This document shows, piece by piece, positions 32,885-42,331 of a stretch of DNA of 64,000 bases. The position numbers and the translations under genes are program-made. The notes under the pieces were generated by a model that searched no databases, was not told the DNA's origin, and saw only the letters and a program-made list of their open reading frames with translations. The number at the start of each line of letters is the position of its first letter. The first letter of the stretch is position 1. Origin of the DNA: Methanogranum sp050309445 (lineage in GTDB: Archaea > Thermoplasmatota > Thermoplasmata > Methanomassiliicoccales > Methanomethylophilaceae); assembly GCA_050309445.1 (NCBI GenBank), contig JBNRMI010000005.1:40857-104856 (forward strand), given 5' to 3'.

Positions 32885-33414
32885 ATCCGCCCCTTGATGA
32901 GCTCAGAGCCCTTGGTCAGGGAGCTGAGCGGGATCCCGGCCGCCTCCAGGCGCTCACGGCCGCCGCTCTCGCGGTCGATGACCGATAAGACCCCGACGAT
33001 CTCGGCACCCGCCGCCCGGAGCGCGTCCACCGCCTTCAGGCTGGAGCCCGCGGTGGTGATGACATCCTCGATGATCAGGACCCTGTCGCCGGCCTCCAGC
33101 CCGCCCTCTATCTGCCTGCCGGTGCCGTGGTCCTTCTTCTCCTGCCGGACCATCACATACGGTATGCCGGTGACCAGCGCCAGAGCGGCCGCCAGCGGTA
33201 TCGATCCGAGGACCACCCCGGCCAATCGGTCCGGCCGGTCGTCGCCGATCTCGGCAGCCATCAGCTCCGCGATCAGCCTCAGCACCTCCGGATCCGTGCT
33301 CGCCTTCTTGATGTCGATGTAATAATCGCTCTTCGCCCCGGAAGCCAGGGTGAAATCCCCGAACCGCAGCGCCCCGCATCCCTCCAACGCCTGTGAGATC
33401 CTGCTCATCCGCAT
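32881..33414 (-). CDS. pyrE: Orotate phosphoribosyltransferase
   Basis: 177 residues with the PRPP-binding motif VLIIEDVITTAGSSLKAVDAL, the catalytic-loop segment MVRQEKKDHGTGRQIEG, and DYYIDIKKASTDPEVL typical of OPRT. It makes OMP from orotate and PRPP. ATG 33414 overlaps the carS stop by one base; the next in-frame ATG (33408) is an equal alternative. Confidence 0.93.
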   Translation of the reverse strand: MRMSRISQALEGCGALRFGDFTLASGAKSDYYIDIKKASTDPEVLRLIAELMAAEIGDDRPDRLAGVVLGSIPLAAALALVTGIPYVMVRQEKKDHGTGRQIEGGLEAGDRVLIIEDVITTAGSSLKAVDALRAAGAEIVGVLSVIDRESGGRERLEAAGIPLSSLTKGSELIKGRI

Positions 33415-33986
33415 CACCACGGCTCCTTCTTGACCCCGATGCGGTAACCGATGATGTTGGCGGCGCGATGCACGGCGTACATCACCAGGATCAGGAAGAT
33501 GAACGCGGCCAGGTGCATACCGTCGAAATACACGGAGTAGACCCAGCCGGGGTAGAACAGCGATGTGGCGAGGAAGGCTCCGAAAACGAAGTCGTACTGG
33601 TCGAGCACAGGAGCCTTCTCCCCCCGCTCGAGCCGGAAGCGCCGTTTGATGAAGGCGCCCAGGAGGTCCCCGAGGATGGAGCCGACAGAGAGGCAGACGA
33701 TGATGCCGACGGCATCCCTGAACGGTCCGTAGCCCCAGTTGTCGGCGGATCCGGATGCGGTGGCCAGGAGCACGAGCACGGCCCCGACCAGCAAGCCGGC
33801 CGCCGCGCCTCCGAGCAATCCCCTCCAGGTCTTGCCGTCGCCGAAGATGCGTCGGCCCCTCCAGCTGCGTCCGCCGTCGATCGCCGGGCCGCCGCCGAAA
33901 TACGCCGCCGCCGAGTTCGGGACCATGGCAGGCAGGAACAGCAGTATACCGCCCAACATTATCGTTATGAGGGTGATTGCATCCAT
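33414..33986 (-). CDS. carS: CDP-archaeol synthase
   Basis: 190 residues, an integral membrane enzyme that activates di-geranylgeranylglycerol phosphate with CTP on the way to archaeal phospholipids. Visible motifs: FGDGKTWRGLLGG, SVGSILGDLLGAFIKRRF and a region of hydrophobic helices at both ends. ATG 33986 was chosen; the frame extends further up without conservation. First gene of the operon carS-pyrE-udg-HAD, divergent from nob1. A CTTAAACA element at about 34017-34024 is a possible promoter. Confidence 0.92.
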   Translation of the reverse strand: MDAITLITIMLGGILLFLPAMVPNSAAAYFGGGPAIDGGRSWRGRRIFGDGKTWRGLLGGAAAGLLVGAVLVLLATASGSADNWGYGPFRDAVGIIVCLSVGSILGDLLGAFIKRRFRLERGEKAPVLDQYDFVFGAFLATSLFYPGWVYSVYFDGMHLAAFIFLILVMYAVHRAANIIGYRIGVKKEPW

Positions 33987-34063
33987 TCGTATCGGCCACC
34001 TATACGCGCACGATTGTTTAAGCTTTCGTAAGGGTGAAATACACTCTCCTCCATGGAGCATGC

Positions 34064-34522
34064 ATGTACGTTCTGGACAGTTCCGCGCTGTTCGTCATGG
34101 ACCAGTTGCCGGAGGGGGGATCGTGCTGCCCGCCCGGCGTGGTCGCGGAGCTGAGACGTTACAAAGACCGCCGGCCGGAGCTGTGGGGGGAACTGCTCGA
34201 CGTGCGCGAATGCTCGGAACCCTCGCTGGCGGCGGTGCGTGAGGCCGCCGCGAGGAGCGGCGACTCGGGACGGCTGTCGGAGGTCGACCTCTCGGTGATC
34301 GCGTTGGCGCTGGATACCGGCGGCACCGTCCTCACCGATGATTACTCGATACAGAACGTGGCACGCATCATGGGCATCCCCTTCGAGCCGGTGGGGCAGA
34401 AGGGCATCACCAGGACCGAGAGGTGGAATTACCGTTGCCTCGGCTGCGGACGCTGGTACAAGGAGCGGTCGGACGAATGCCCGGTATGCGGCTCCGGCAT
34501 GCGCGCCCACCGGCGCCGCTGA
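34064..34522 (+). CDS. nob1: Nob1-like endonuclease (PIN domain and zinc ribbon)
   Basis: 152 residues. The PIN domain begins YVLDSSALF (Asp 4 of the acidic centre) and includes LSEVDLSVIALALD and VLTDDYSIQNVA, which carry the remaining acidic residues. A zinc ribbon closes the protein (CLGCGRWYKE and CPVCG). Nob1 cleaves the 3' end of pre-16S rRNA during small-subunit maturation. ATG 34064 follows an AAATACA element at the leaderless distance. It abuts the convergent geranylgeranyl reductase gene. Confidence 0.9.
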   Translation: MYVLDSSALFVMDQLPEGGSCCPPGVVAELRRYKDRRPELWGELLDVRECSEPSLAAVREAAARSGDSGRLSEVDLSVIALALDTGGTVLTDDYSIQNVARIMGIPFEPVGQKGITRTERWNYRCLGCGRWYKERSDECPVCGSGMRAHRRR

Positions 34523-35617
34523 TCAGGGGAAGATGTGCTTGCAGCGGATGAGGTTGCCGAGACGGCGCCTCCCGAGCAATGCCATGCACAGCGCGGTGCG
34601 GCGTTCCGATCCGAAGGCGAAGGTGTCGGCCAGTTTCTTGTTGCCGGCCGCGATCCTCAACGGCTTGGCGAGGATGCGCCTCCACTCCCGCTCATAATCG
34701 GTCAGCGGCCGCAACCCCTTGATATGATCGGCCGCGACATCGCCGCAGATGCGGCCCGCGATGAGCGCCAGCGGCACCCCGCCGCCGTTGACCGAGATGA
34801 CATGACCGGCGGCATCGCCGACCAGCATGCCGTTGCCGGCCACGGTCCTGCTGACCGCCCCCTCGCTGGGGACGTGCTTGCCGTACAGGTCGGAGATGAT
34901 GTCGAACCCGCGTTTCTCCACGAAGCGACGGAAGTACTCCCGGGTGGTGCCGTCGGCGAAGTCGGGAGAGAAACCCACTCCGACATTGGCCTGACCGGCC
35001 TTGGGGATGATCCAGCTGTAGGCGCCCGGCGCGATATCGCCGAAGAACATGACCACATGCGGTGCGAAATCGCCTTTGGCCTGGGCAGTCACGGCGGGAT
35101 AGGGATTACGGTTGGCCGGCAGACCCAGCGCCCGGGCGGTGCGCGACCCCGGGCCGTCAGCGCCGATGATGACCTTGTACTCTATGTCGCCGCAGGTGGT
35201 CTCGGCGACCCCGTCGCGTATGCCGCGGAAGAGGCAATCCTTGATCAGATCCGCCCCCGCATTCCGGGCTTCGGCGGCGAGATGCCGGTCGAAACGGTCG
35301 CGGTCGGTGGTGTATCCTGTGAAATCGAGCAGGGTGGACCTGCCTCTCGGGTCGATGAGGTCGATGCCCTCGATCTCCCTGAGCCTCAGATCCGCAGGCA
35401 TATCGAAGAGATCGCCCTCGTCGCCGAGGTTGGGGAACATGCCCCTGATCTCCTCGACCGAGGGCATGAGTTCGCCGCAACGGACGGGCACGCCCACCTC
35501 CGGACGGCGTTCGATGAAGAGCACCTGCGCGCCTTTCTCGGCGGCATACCTGGCGGCGGTGCTGCCCGCCGGTCCGGCACCGACGACCAGGACATCGGTT
35601 CTCAACCTGTCCGCCAT
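34523..35617 (-). CDS. Geranylgeranyl reductase (digeranylgeranylglycerophospholipid reductase)
   Basis: 364 residues. FAD-binding Rossmann motif VVGAGPAGSTAARYAAEKGA at the N-terminus, IIGADGPGSRTARALGLP in the middle and LVGDAAGHVISVNGGGVPLALIAG (given in parts) near residue 275, the pattern of archaeal GGR. It saturates the isoprenoid chains of archaeal lipids. ATG 35617 has GGTGAG upstream; a GTG at 35626 overlapping the stop of the polyprenyl synthase gene is possible. It forms a lipid pair with that gene. Confidence 0.92.
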   Translation of the reverse strand: MADRLRTDVLVVGAGPAGSTAARYAAEKGAQVLFIERRPEVGVPVRCGELMPSVEEIRGMFPNLGDEGDLFDMPADLRLREIEGIDLIDPRGRSTLLDFTGYTTDRDRFDRHLAAEARNAGADLIKDCLFRGIRDGVAETTCGDIEYKVIIGADGPGSRTARALGLPANRNPYPAVTAQAKGDFAPHVVMFFGDIAPGAYSWIIPKAGQANVGVGFSPDFADGTTREYFRRFVEKRGFDIISDLYGKHVPSEGAVSRTVAGNGMLVGDAAGHVISVNGGGVPLALIAGRICGDVAADHIKGLRPLTDYEREWRRILAKPLRIAAGNKKLADTFAFGSERRTALCMALLGRRRLGNLIRCKHIFP

Positions 35618-35622
35618 CGCAC

Positions 35623-36588
35623 TCACCGGTTCCGCTCGAGCACGAAGTCGGCCAGGGCGTTCAGCGAGTCCTTGTGCTCAGAATCCCCGAGCACCCCGAG
35701 GTGCTGCCTGCCCTCGTCGATGAGACGGGCGGCGGAAGCCGTGCACCGCTCCAGGAAATCGGTCTTCCTCATCAGCCCGATGGCGCGGTCGACGTCCTCC
35801 TGATCTATATCGTGATCTTCGAAGATGCGCCTCACGGCCGCACCGTGCTCCTCGTCCTGCATGGCGAAGATGATCGGCAGCGTCGGTTTGCCCTCGAGGA
35901 TGTCGTTGCCCACCGGCTTGCCGGTGACCTCGGTGTCGCCGATCACGTCCAGGACATCGTCGACGATCTGGAAGGCCATGCCGACGTTGAGCGCGAAATC
36001 GCCCATCGCCTGGATCGTCCCCATGTCGGCGCCGGCGAGGAACGCCCCGCATTTGGCCGAGGTCTCGATGAGGCGCGCGGTCTTTCCGTCGATGATGCGC
36101 ATGTAATCGGCCTCGGTGACCGACCCGCGGTACTCGAACTCCTGTTGGTTGAACTCGCCCACGCCCATCGAGGTGGCGGCATCGACGATGTACCCGGAGA
36201 GCTCCGGCGACGTGTCGCTCATCATGCGGAACCCGATCGCCAGCAGATAATCCCCGGTGACGATCGACTTGCTCAGCGAGTATTCCTTGTACAGGGCCTT
36301 CCGCCCCCTCCTGAGCTCGGCCTCATCGTTGATGTCATCATGGACCAGGGTGGCGTTGTGGATGATCTCGATCGCGGCGGCGACCTTGCGCGGCGCCTCC
36401 ATGTCCCGGCCGCCGCAGGCGAGGTAGGTGAGCATGCAGAGGGAGGGTCGCAGGCGCTTGCCCTGCTCCCCGAGGACGTGCAGGCACATCTCGCTGAGTT
36501 CGGGGTTATCGGACCTCACGGCATCCGTGATGATCGACTCCATCTCGGAAAGATCCCCTTCGATGCAGAGGTCCCACGCTTTGGCCAT
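35623..36588 (-). CDS. Isoprenyl diphosphate synthase (geranylgeranyl type)
   Basis: 321 residues of an all-helical trans-prenyltransferase. First Asp-rich motif HDDINDEAELRRG, second in QIVDDVLDVIGD, plus GKRLRPSLCMLTYLACGG and KPTLPIIFAM. Chain length is set by residues before the first Asp motif; archaeal enzymes with this context usually make geranylgeranyl or farnesylgeranyl diphosphate. ATG 36588 lies 27 bases after AATATTAAGT. Co-transcribed with the geranylgeranyl reductase. Confidence 0.92.
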   Translation of the reverse strand: MAKAWDLCIEGDLSEMESIITDAVRSDNPELSEMCLHVLGEQGKRLRPSLCMLTYLACGGRDMEAPRKVAAAIEIIHNATLVHDDINDEAELRRGRKALYKEYSLSKSIVTGDYLLAIGFRMMSDTSPELSGYIVDAATSMGVGEFNQQEFEYRGSVTEADYMRIIDGKTARLIETSAKCGAFLAGADMGTIQAMGDFALNVGMAFQIVDDVLDVIGDTEVTGKPVGNDILEGKPTLPIIFAMQDEEHGAAVRRIFEDHDIDQEDVDRAIGLMRKTDFLERCTASAARLIDEGRQHLGVLGDSEHKDSLNALADFVLERNR

Positions 36589-36610
36589 CAGTGTGACATA
36601 GACAGACCGT

Positions 36611-36620
36611 ACTTAATATT
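36611..36620 (-). promoter_or_regulatory. TATA box for the isoprenyl synthase-GGR unit
   Basis: AATATTAAGT on the minus strand, centred 27 bases upstream of ATG 36588. Confidence 0.55.
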
Positions 36621-36674
36621 TGCCTTAAATAAAGAAGGATGGTAAGAGGTTTTCAAACGGTTTCCCGACTGTGC

Positions 36675-38171
36675 TCAGATCAGCGAGAACAGTGATGCCG
36701 CAGCATCCGCCGCAGGTCCGAGGATGATGTCCGGATAGACTCCCAGCACGATGACCGCGACCACGCAGATCGCGATCGCGATGAGGAATGCCGTCGGGAT
36801 CTCGATCCTCTCGGAGGACTCCCCCTTCTCCACGTACATGGCCTTGACGACCCGTGCGTAATAGTACAGGGAGATGGCGGAGTTCAGGACCGCCAGGAAG
36901 GCGAGCCACACCCACTGGGAGGCCACACCGCCGTCACCGTAGACCGCCGCGGAGAACAGCACGAACTTCGAGGTGAACCCGGCGAGCGGCGGGATGCCGG
37001 CGAGCGAGAAGAGGAACAGCAGCATCGCGAATGCGATGAACGGCGCCCTCTTGGCCAGTCCGCGGTAGTCGCTGATCCTCTCACCGATGCCGGCGCAGAT
37101 CAGCGCGCCGACGATGAGGAAGGCCCCGCCCTTCATGAACACGTGGGTGAACATGTGGAAGATGCCGCCGGTCAGAGCGTACTCGCTCATGACCGCCATC
37201 ACGATGAGGATGTACCCCGCCTGCGCGATGCTCGAGTAGGCGAGCATCCGCTTGATGTTCGTCTGCGAGATGGCGACGATGTTGCCCACGGTCATGGTGA
37301 TGGCCGCGATGATGGCGAACAGGTACTGCATCTCCGCCGTGGCGAAGGTGGACACCGACACCCCGGCGACGAACATGACGAGGAAGATCTTGAAGAAGAC
37401 CACCAGGCCCATCTTCTTGGATCCGACCGCCAGGAACGCCGATACCGGGGTCGATGCCCCCTCGTAGACGTCAGGCGCCCACATGTGGAACGGAACCGCC
37501 GCGATCTTGAACCCGTATCCGGCGATCATCGTGATCATGGCGATGGCGAAGGCCCAGGTGAACCCCTGCAGCTCCACGGCCGCCGCGAGCGCGGCGAGGT
37601 CGGTGGTGCCGAACACGCCGTACAGCATCGAGATACCGTAGACGGTCAGCGCCGTCGACATGCCGCCGATGATGACGTACTTGACCGCGGCCTCGGAGGC
37701 GCGCGGGTCGTTGCGCTTCATCGCCACCAGGAGGTAGGATGAGATGCTGGCGAGCTCGACACCCACGAAGATGGTGACCAGGTCGTTGGCCGTCGCCACG
37801 AACATCATGCCGACCGTCGCCGCCATCAGCAGGGCCATGAAGGCCCCGTAATGGAGACGGGTGACCTCGATGCTCGCCGCGCAGACCAGTCCGATCAACA
37901 GCACCACGATCTGGAAGAGCAGGATCATCAGCCCGGAGAACGCGTCATAGCCGAACAGCCCGTGGTAGTCCCCGCTGTACCCTCCGAGCAGGAGGACCAG
38001 GTTGACCACGACGGATACCGCGGTGAACGCGAGCATCGCCGCGGTGACCGCGATGCGGTTCTTCGTTGTGAAGTACAGTGCGGGCATCAGCAGGGCGCCG
38101 AGGATCATGACGATCATCGGCGCCATCGCGCTGAATTCCCCGAATAGGTTGGTGATTATCGTTGCATCCAT
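36675..38171 (-). CDS. fpoN: FpoN, complex I-like proton-pumping membrane subunit
   Basis: 498 residues, about fourteen helices, homologous to NuoN and the Mrp antiporter fold. The key Lys in the antiporter core region (GVELASISSYLLVAMKR, ASTPVSAFLAVGSKKMGL) and the charged discontinuous helix stretch FHMWAPDVYEGAS are present. It is one of three proton channels of the Fpo membrane arm. Last gene of the fpo operon, one base from fpoM; there is no fpoO after it. Confidence 0.95.
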   Translation of the reverse strand: MDATIITNLFGEFSAMAPMIVMILGALLMPALYFTTKNRIAVTAAMLAFTAVSVVVNLVLLLGGYSGDYHGLFGYDAFSGLMILLFQIVVLLIGLVCAASIEVTRLHYGAFMALLMAATVGMMFVATANDLVTIFVGVELASISSYLLVAMKRNDPRASEAAVKYVIIGGMSTALTVYGISMLYGVFGTTDLAALAAAVELQGFTWAFAIAMITMIAGYGFKIAAVPFHMWAPDVYEGASTPVSAFLAVGSKKMGLVVFFKIFLVMFVAGVSVSTFATAEMQYLFAIIAAITMTVGNIVAISQTNIKRMLAYSSIAQAGYILIVMAVMSEYALTGGIFHMFTHVFMKGGAFLIVGALICAGIGERISDYRGLAKRAPFIAFAMLLFLFSLAGIPPLAGFTSKFVLFSAAVYGDGGVASQWVWLAFLAVLNSAISLYYYARVVKAMYVEKGESSERIEIPTAFLIAIAICVVAVIVLGVYPDIILGPAADAAASLFSLI

Positions 38172-38172
38172 C

Positions 38173-39684
38173 TCAGATCACCCCGATCAGTGCCGAGGAG
38201 TACGGGGATATCAGGCTCAGCGCCAGATCCGGCCAGAGGCCGAACACGGCGATCATGAGGCACATGATGCCCATGGCGATGCCCTCCGCCTTGTTGATGT
38301 CGCGTATGCGCGCCATCACCTTGTCGGACAGCTTGGTCGTGACCCTGCCGAACATCGTCCTCTGGATCGCCCAGAGGTAGTATCCGGCGGTCAGCAGCAG
38401 CGACAGCAGGCAGAACACGATCAGCCAGATCATTCCGACGGAGCTGGCGTACTCATAGAATCCGAAGATGACCCCGAATTCACCCCAGAACCCGACGAGA
38501 CCGGGCAGCCCCAGCGAAGCCAGGAACCCGAACATCAGGAAGGTGGCGTAGACCGGCGTCTTCGACGCGAGGCCTCCGAGCAGAGGGATGTCCCTCGTAT
38601 CGAAGAGGTCGTGCGCCAGACCGCAGGTCATGAACAGCACCGCCGTGATCAGCCCGTGGGCGAACATCTGGAAGATGGCGAACTCCACCCCGATGTGCGA
38701 GAGGCAGGCGATGCCCAGCATCACCATGCCCATGTGGCTCACCGAGGAGTAGGCGACCATCTTCTTCAGGTCGGTCTGCGCGATGCAGGCGTAGGCGCCG
38801 TAGACGATCGCCACCAGGGCGATGACCACCATGGCGGGCTGCCAGGCGACCGCGCCCTCGGGCAGCAGCTCGAGGCAGACCCTGATGATACCGTAGGAGC
38901 CCATCTTCAGCATCACGGCCGCCAGCAGGACGGAGCCCGCCGTCGGTGCCTCGGTGTGCGCATCGGGCAACCAGGTGTGGAACGGGACGATGGGCATCTT
39001 GACCGCGAATCCGAAGAACAGCAGTCCGAACGCCAATGTCTGGAACACACCCGAGAAGGCCGAAGAGCCCTCGAGCACCGCCGCGAAGGCGAAGTCCGCG
39101 ACACCGCCCGCTGCCGCCTGGAAGACGATGGCGAAGATGCCGATCAGCATCACCAGCGATGCCACGTGCGTGTAGATGAAGAACTTGATGGCGGCGTAAT
39201 GCCTCCTCGGTCCTCCGAACCACGATATCATGAAGTACATGGGTATCAGCACCACCTCCCACATGATGTAGAAGAGGAAGTAATCCGCCGCCATGTACAC
39301 ACCCATCAGACCCACTTCCATTGCCAGCAGCAACGCGAAGAAGTAGTTGGGCTTGTCCTTCTGGTCGAACGTGAAGATCGACACGACCGGCAGCAGCAGC
39401 GCTGTGAGGAACACCATCAGGATGCTCAGGCCGTCGACGGTGAGGATGTAGGACATCTTCAGCCCCGCGGCATCGATCCATGAATGGCTCTCGGTGTACA
39501 CGCCGTAGTCGTTGGACAGCATCAGATACACCGCCAGCACCAGCGTGATCACGCTGAACACTATCGAGGATGTCCTCGCATGCTTCTGCCGGTCCCCTCC
39601 CATGAACAGCGTCACTACGGCGCCGATCAGGGGGACCACTATCAGGAGCGTCAGGAGATACGGGATCTCAGGTAGATCGAACAT
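38173..39684 (-). CDS. fpoM: FpoM, complex I-like proton-pumping membrane subunit
   Basis: 503 residues, homologous to NuoM/NdhD. Visible motifs are YFLFYIMWEVVLIPMYFMIS (the conserved Glu helix), VPFHTWLPDAHTEAPTAGSV (shown in part) and the KKMVAYSSVSHMG stretch with the broken helix. It is the second antiporter-type subunit of the Fpo membrane arm. ATG 39684, one base after the fpoL stop. Confidence 0.95.
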   Translation of the reverse strand: MFDLPEIPYLLTLLIVVPLIGAVVTLFMGGDRQKHARTSSIVFSVITLVLAVYLMLSNDYGVYTESHSWIDAAGLKMSYILTVDGLSILMVFLTALLLPVVSIFTFDQKDKPNYFFALLLAMEVGLMGVYMAADYFLFYIMWEVVLIPMYFMISWFGGPRRHYAAIKFFIYTHVASLVMLIGIFAIVFQAAAGGVADFAFAAVLEGSSAFSGVFQTLAFGLLFFGFAVKMPIVPFHTWLPDAHTEAPTAGSVLLAAVMLKMGSYGIIRVCLELLPEGAVAWQPAMVVIALVAIVYGAYACIAQTDLKKMVAYSSVSHMGMVMLGIACLSHIGVEFAIFQMFAHGLITAVLFMTCGLAHDLFDTRDIPLLGGLASKTPVYATFLMFGFLASLGLPGLVGFWGEFGVIFGFYEYASSVGMIWLIVFCLLSLLLTAGYYLWAIQRTMFGRVTTKLSDKVMARIRDINKAEGIAMGIMCLMIAVFGLWPDLALSLISPYSSALIGVI

Positions 39685-39685
39685 C

Positions 39686-41737
39686 TCACAGACCTCCCAT
39701 GAAGATGAACAGAGCGATCACGGCGACGAAGAGCAGTATGAGCCCTCCCACCACCACGGACGCGTAGTCGTTCACATCACCTGTCTGAGCCTTGCTCACC
39801 AAATCGCCACTTCCTACCACCGCATTGGACAGCCCGTTGACCGAGCCGTCGATTATGTTGTCGTCGATGTACTTGACCCCGCGGGCGACACCGTACCCGG
39901 CCTTCCAGGACAGCTGATCGTAGAGCTGCGGGAACCACCAGCGCTCGGTGAGCGCCGTGTACAGCCAAGACTGACCGTCCCGGTTGAACCTGCCCGGCTC
40001 GATCTTCATGAGCTCGTACATGCTCTTGGCCAGGTATATGGCCAGCAGCACCAGCGCGATCGTGACGTAGGTCCACACGTTGGTGAAGAACATCGTCAGG
40101 AACCCGAGCCCCTCGGACTCCGCTCCGCCGATGCGGAACTGCCCGTCGGCCAGGACCTGGATCGAGAGCAGGCTGTCGAAGCCGAAGAAGAGCAGGAAGC
40201 CCGATCCGGCTGCGAACACCGACAGCACGATCAGCGGCACCGTCATCGACCGCGGCGACTCGCCGTGGCTGCGTTCGGTGCCGGCGTGCGCCGGTCCGCG
40301 GAAGGTCATGTACCACATGCGGAACATGTAGAACGCCGTCATGAAGGCGGTGACCATCGCCAGTAGCCACAGCACGATGAACACCCAGCCCTCGGCGCCG
40401 TAATCGGCGGCATGGAACACCTGCTCCATGATCAGGTCCTTGGACCAGAACCCTGCCAGGAACGGGAATCCCGCTATCGACAGGGAGCCGATCAGCATGG
40501 TGATCGAGGTCACCTTCATCTTGCTCCCGAGTCCTCCCATCTCGCGCATATCCTCCGTGCCGGTCGAATGTATCACCGAACCGGAGCCGAGGAAGAGCAG
40601 CGCCTTGAAGAAGGCGTGGTTGAGCATGTGCAGGCAGCCCGCGGTGTAACCGAGGGAGCCCGCGGCGATGAGCGCCGTGCTGCCGGTATCGATACCGACG
40701 GCGATCATGTATCCGCCCGCACCCAGGGCCAGGAACATGTATCCCAGCTGGGACAGGGTGGAGTATGCAAGCACTTTCTTGATGTTCATGTTGTTCATCG
40801 CCATGGTGGCGGCGAAGAACGCCGTGATCCCTCCGATGACGGCGACGAAGAGCATGACGCTGGACGCCGCCGTGAAGATCGGGAAGCAACGGGCCACCAG
40901 GTAGACGCCTGCCTTGACCATCGTCGCCGCGTGGATCAGCGCGGACACCGTCGTGGGGCCCGCCATCGCATCAGGCAACCAGTCGAGCAGCGGGAACTGC
41001 GCGGACTTGCCGATCGCGCCCCCGAAGATCAACAGGCTGGCCAGTATGATCAGGTTGTGGTCGACCGCCGCGATGTTGGCGGCGTCGAACACGGTCGTGT
41101 AGTCGAGGCTCCTGAAGGCGAAGAGGAGGACGAACAGCCCTCCCATCAGGGCGACGTCGCCCAGCCTGGTGACCAGGAACGCCTTCTTCGCCGCGGATGC
41201 GGCGTTGTCGGACGCATCGTCCCCCTCGGGGTGGCTGAAGCTCCAGAACCCGATCAGCAGGTAGGAGCAGAGCCCCATTATCTCCCAGAAGATGAACATC
41301 ATCAGGAAGTTGCTGGAGACGGCCAGCCCGAGCATGCCGGTGACGAACAGCGCCACCTCTGCGAAGTACCTCTGCTTGCGCTTGCCCTCAGCGCTCATGT
41401 AACCGAGCGAGTAGATGAGGATCAGCATCGAGATGAACGACGCGAACAGCATCATCAGGCATGAGAGCGTGTCCACATAGTACCCGATGTTGATGTCGAA
41501 TCCGCCGGGGAACGAGAACCAGGTGAACTGCTTCACGACGTGCCCCGTATCGGCATATGCTGCCGAGGTGAAGAACTCCGCGGACACCAGCACCGACAGT
41601 ACGGTCGCGACGGCGACACCGGCGATCGCCAGATAGCCTCCGCCGTTGCGTTTGTCGAACATGTTGCCGAAGAATCCCACGATGACGAAGCATATCGCCG
41701 GTATCAGCGGGATCAACCATGTGTATTCTATGAACAT
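39686..41737 (-). CDS. fpoL: FpoL, complex I-like membrane subunit with lateral helix
   Basis: 683 residues, homologous to NuoL. It contains the antiporter core (FIFWEIMGLCSYLLIGFW, QFPLLDWLPDAMAGPTTVSA, KKVLAYSTLSQLGYMF), followed by a C-terminal extension of around 250 residues that includes a long amphipathic stretch and a final helix (SVVVGGLILLFVAVIALFIF), as expected for the lateral arm spanning the membrane domain. ATG 41737 was preferred to the GTG at 41746 that overlaps fpoK. Confidence 0.95.
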   Translation of the reverse strand: MFIEYTWLIPLIPAICFVIVGFFGNMFDKRNGGGYLAIAGVAVATVLSVLVSAEFFTSAAYADTGHVVKQFTWFSFPGGFDINIGYYVDTLSCLMMLFASFISMLILIYSLGYMSAEGKRKQRYFAEVALFVTGMLGLAVSSNFLMMFIFWEIMGLCSYLLIGFWSFSHPEGDDASDNAASAAKKAFLVTRLGDVALMGGLFVLLFAFRSLDYTTVFDAANIAAVDHNLIILASLLIFGGAIGKSAQFPLLDWLPDAMAGPTTVSALIHAATMVKAGVYLVARCFPIFTAASSVMLFVAVIGGITAFFAATMAMNNMNIKKVLAYSTLSQLGYMFLALGAGGYMIAVGIDTGSTALIAAGSLGYTAGCLHMLNHAFFKALLFLGSGSVIHSTGTEDMREMGGLGSKMKVTSITMLIGSLSIAGFPFLAGFWSKDLIMEQVFHAADYGAEGWVFIVLWLLAMVTAFMTAFYMFRMWYMTFRGPAHAGTERSHGESPRSMTVPLIVLSVFAAGSGFLLFFGFDSLLSIQVLADGQFRIGGAESEGLGFLTMFFTNVWTYVTIALVLLAIYLAKSMYELMKIEPGRFNRDGQSWLYTALTERWWFPQLYDQLSWKAGYGVARGVKYIDDNIIDGSVNGLSNAVVGSGDLVSKAQTGDVNDYASVVVGGLILLFVAVIALFIFMGGL

Positions 41738-41739
41738 AC

Positions 41740-42042
41740 TTACCACCTCATCGATGTGAGGGCTGTGACCTCGGTCGTCTTCTTGATCTTATACGCATTG
41801 AGCAGGATGGCGATACCGACCGCGACCTCGGCCGCGGCAACCGATATGACCATGAGCACGAACACCTGCCCCATGGCGTCCCCCAGGAATCCGGAGAACA
41901 CCACGAAGTTGATGTTCGCTGCGTTGAGCATCAACTCGATGCTCATCAGGACGAGGATCGTGTTGACCTTCGTCATCACGCCGTAGGCGCCGATGGCGAA
42001 CAGCACGGCCGCCAGGACCAGGAAGTACTCAATCGGTATCAT
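41740..42042 (-). CDS. fpoK: FpoK, complex I-like membrane subunit
   Basis: 100 residues and three helices, homologous to NuoK. The two conserved glutamates used in proton transfer are visible in LMSIELMLNAANINF and VISVAAAEVAVGIAIL. It overlaps fpoJ2 by 14 bases. Confidence 0.95.
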   Translation of the reverse strand: MIPIEYFLVLAAVLFAIGAYGVMTKVNTILVLMSIELMLNAANINFVVFSGFLGDAMGQVFVLMVISVAAAEVAVGIAILLNAYKIKKTTEVTALTSMRW

Positions 42043-42331
42043 CGAAATCCGCCTCCATGTCCTCTCTGGCTATGCAGACGCCGCCGATCATGGCGCTGAA
42101 CATCAGCAGACCCAGGATCAGCAGCAACGGCCCGAATTCCTCCAGGGCCAGGTAGTTGAGCGAGCCCTGATCGAGCTCGCCGTCCTCCACGACCCCGTCG
42201 AAGGGTATCTTCTGGGGCTCGTCGTAGTTCATATGATCATTCCAGTCGGTGGCGAACACGGCCCCCGCGCTCAGACAAGCGAGCAGGGCCGCGATGCCGA
42301 TGCCGATCACGATCTTCTTATTCATCATCAT
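42029..42331 (-). CDS. fpoJ: FpoJ C-terminal part (second half of a split NuoJ)
   Basis: 100 residues with an N-terminal helix, an extracytoplasmic loop of about 40 residues and a final helix (FGPLLLILGLLMFSAMIGGV) that matches the last helix of NuoJ. In Methanosarcina fpoJ is likewise split in two genes, so this is the C-terminal piece. Three ATGs at the start (42331, 42328, 42325) are possible. The start overlaps the first half by 14 bases, so the two are made together. Confidence 0.85.
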   Translation of the reverse strand: MMMNKKIVIGIGIAALLACLSAGAVFATDWNDHMNYDEPQKIPFDGVVEDGELDQGSLNYLALEEFGPLLLILGLLMFSAMIGGVCIAREDMEADFDDTD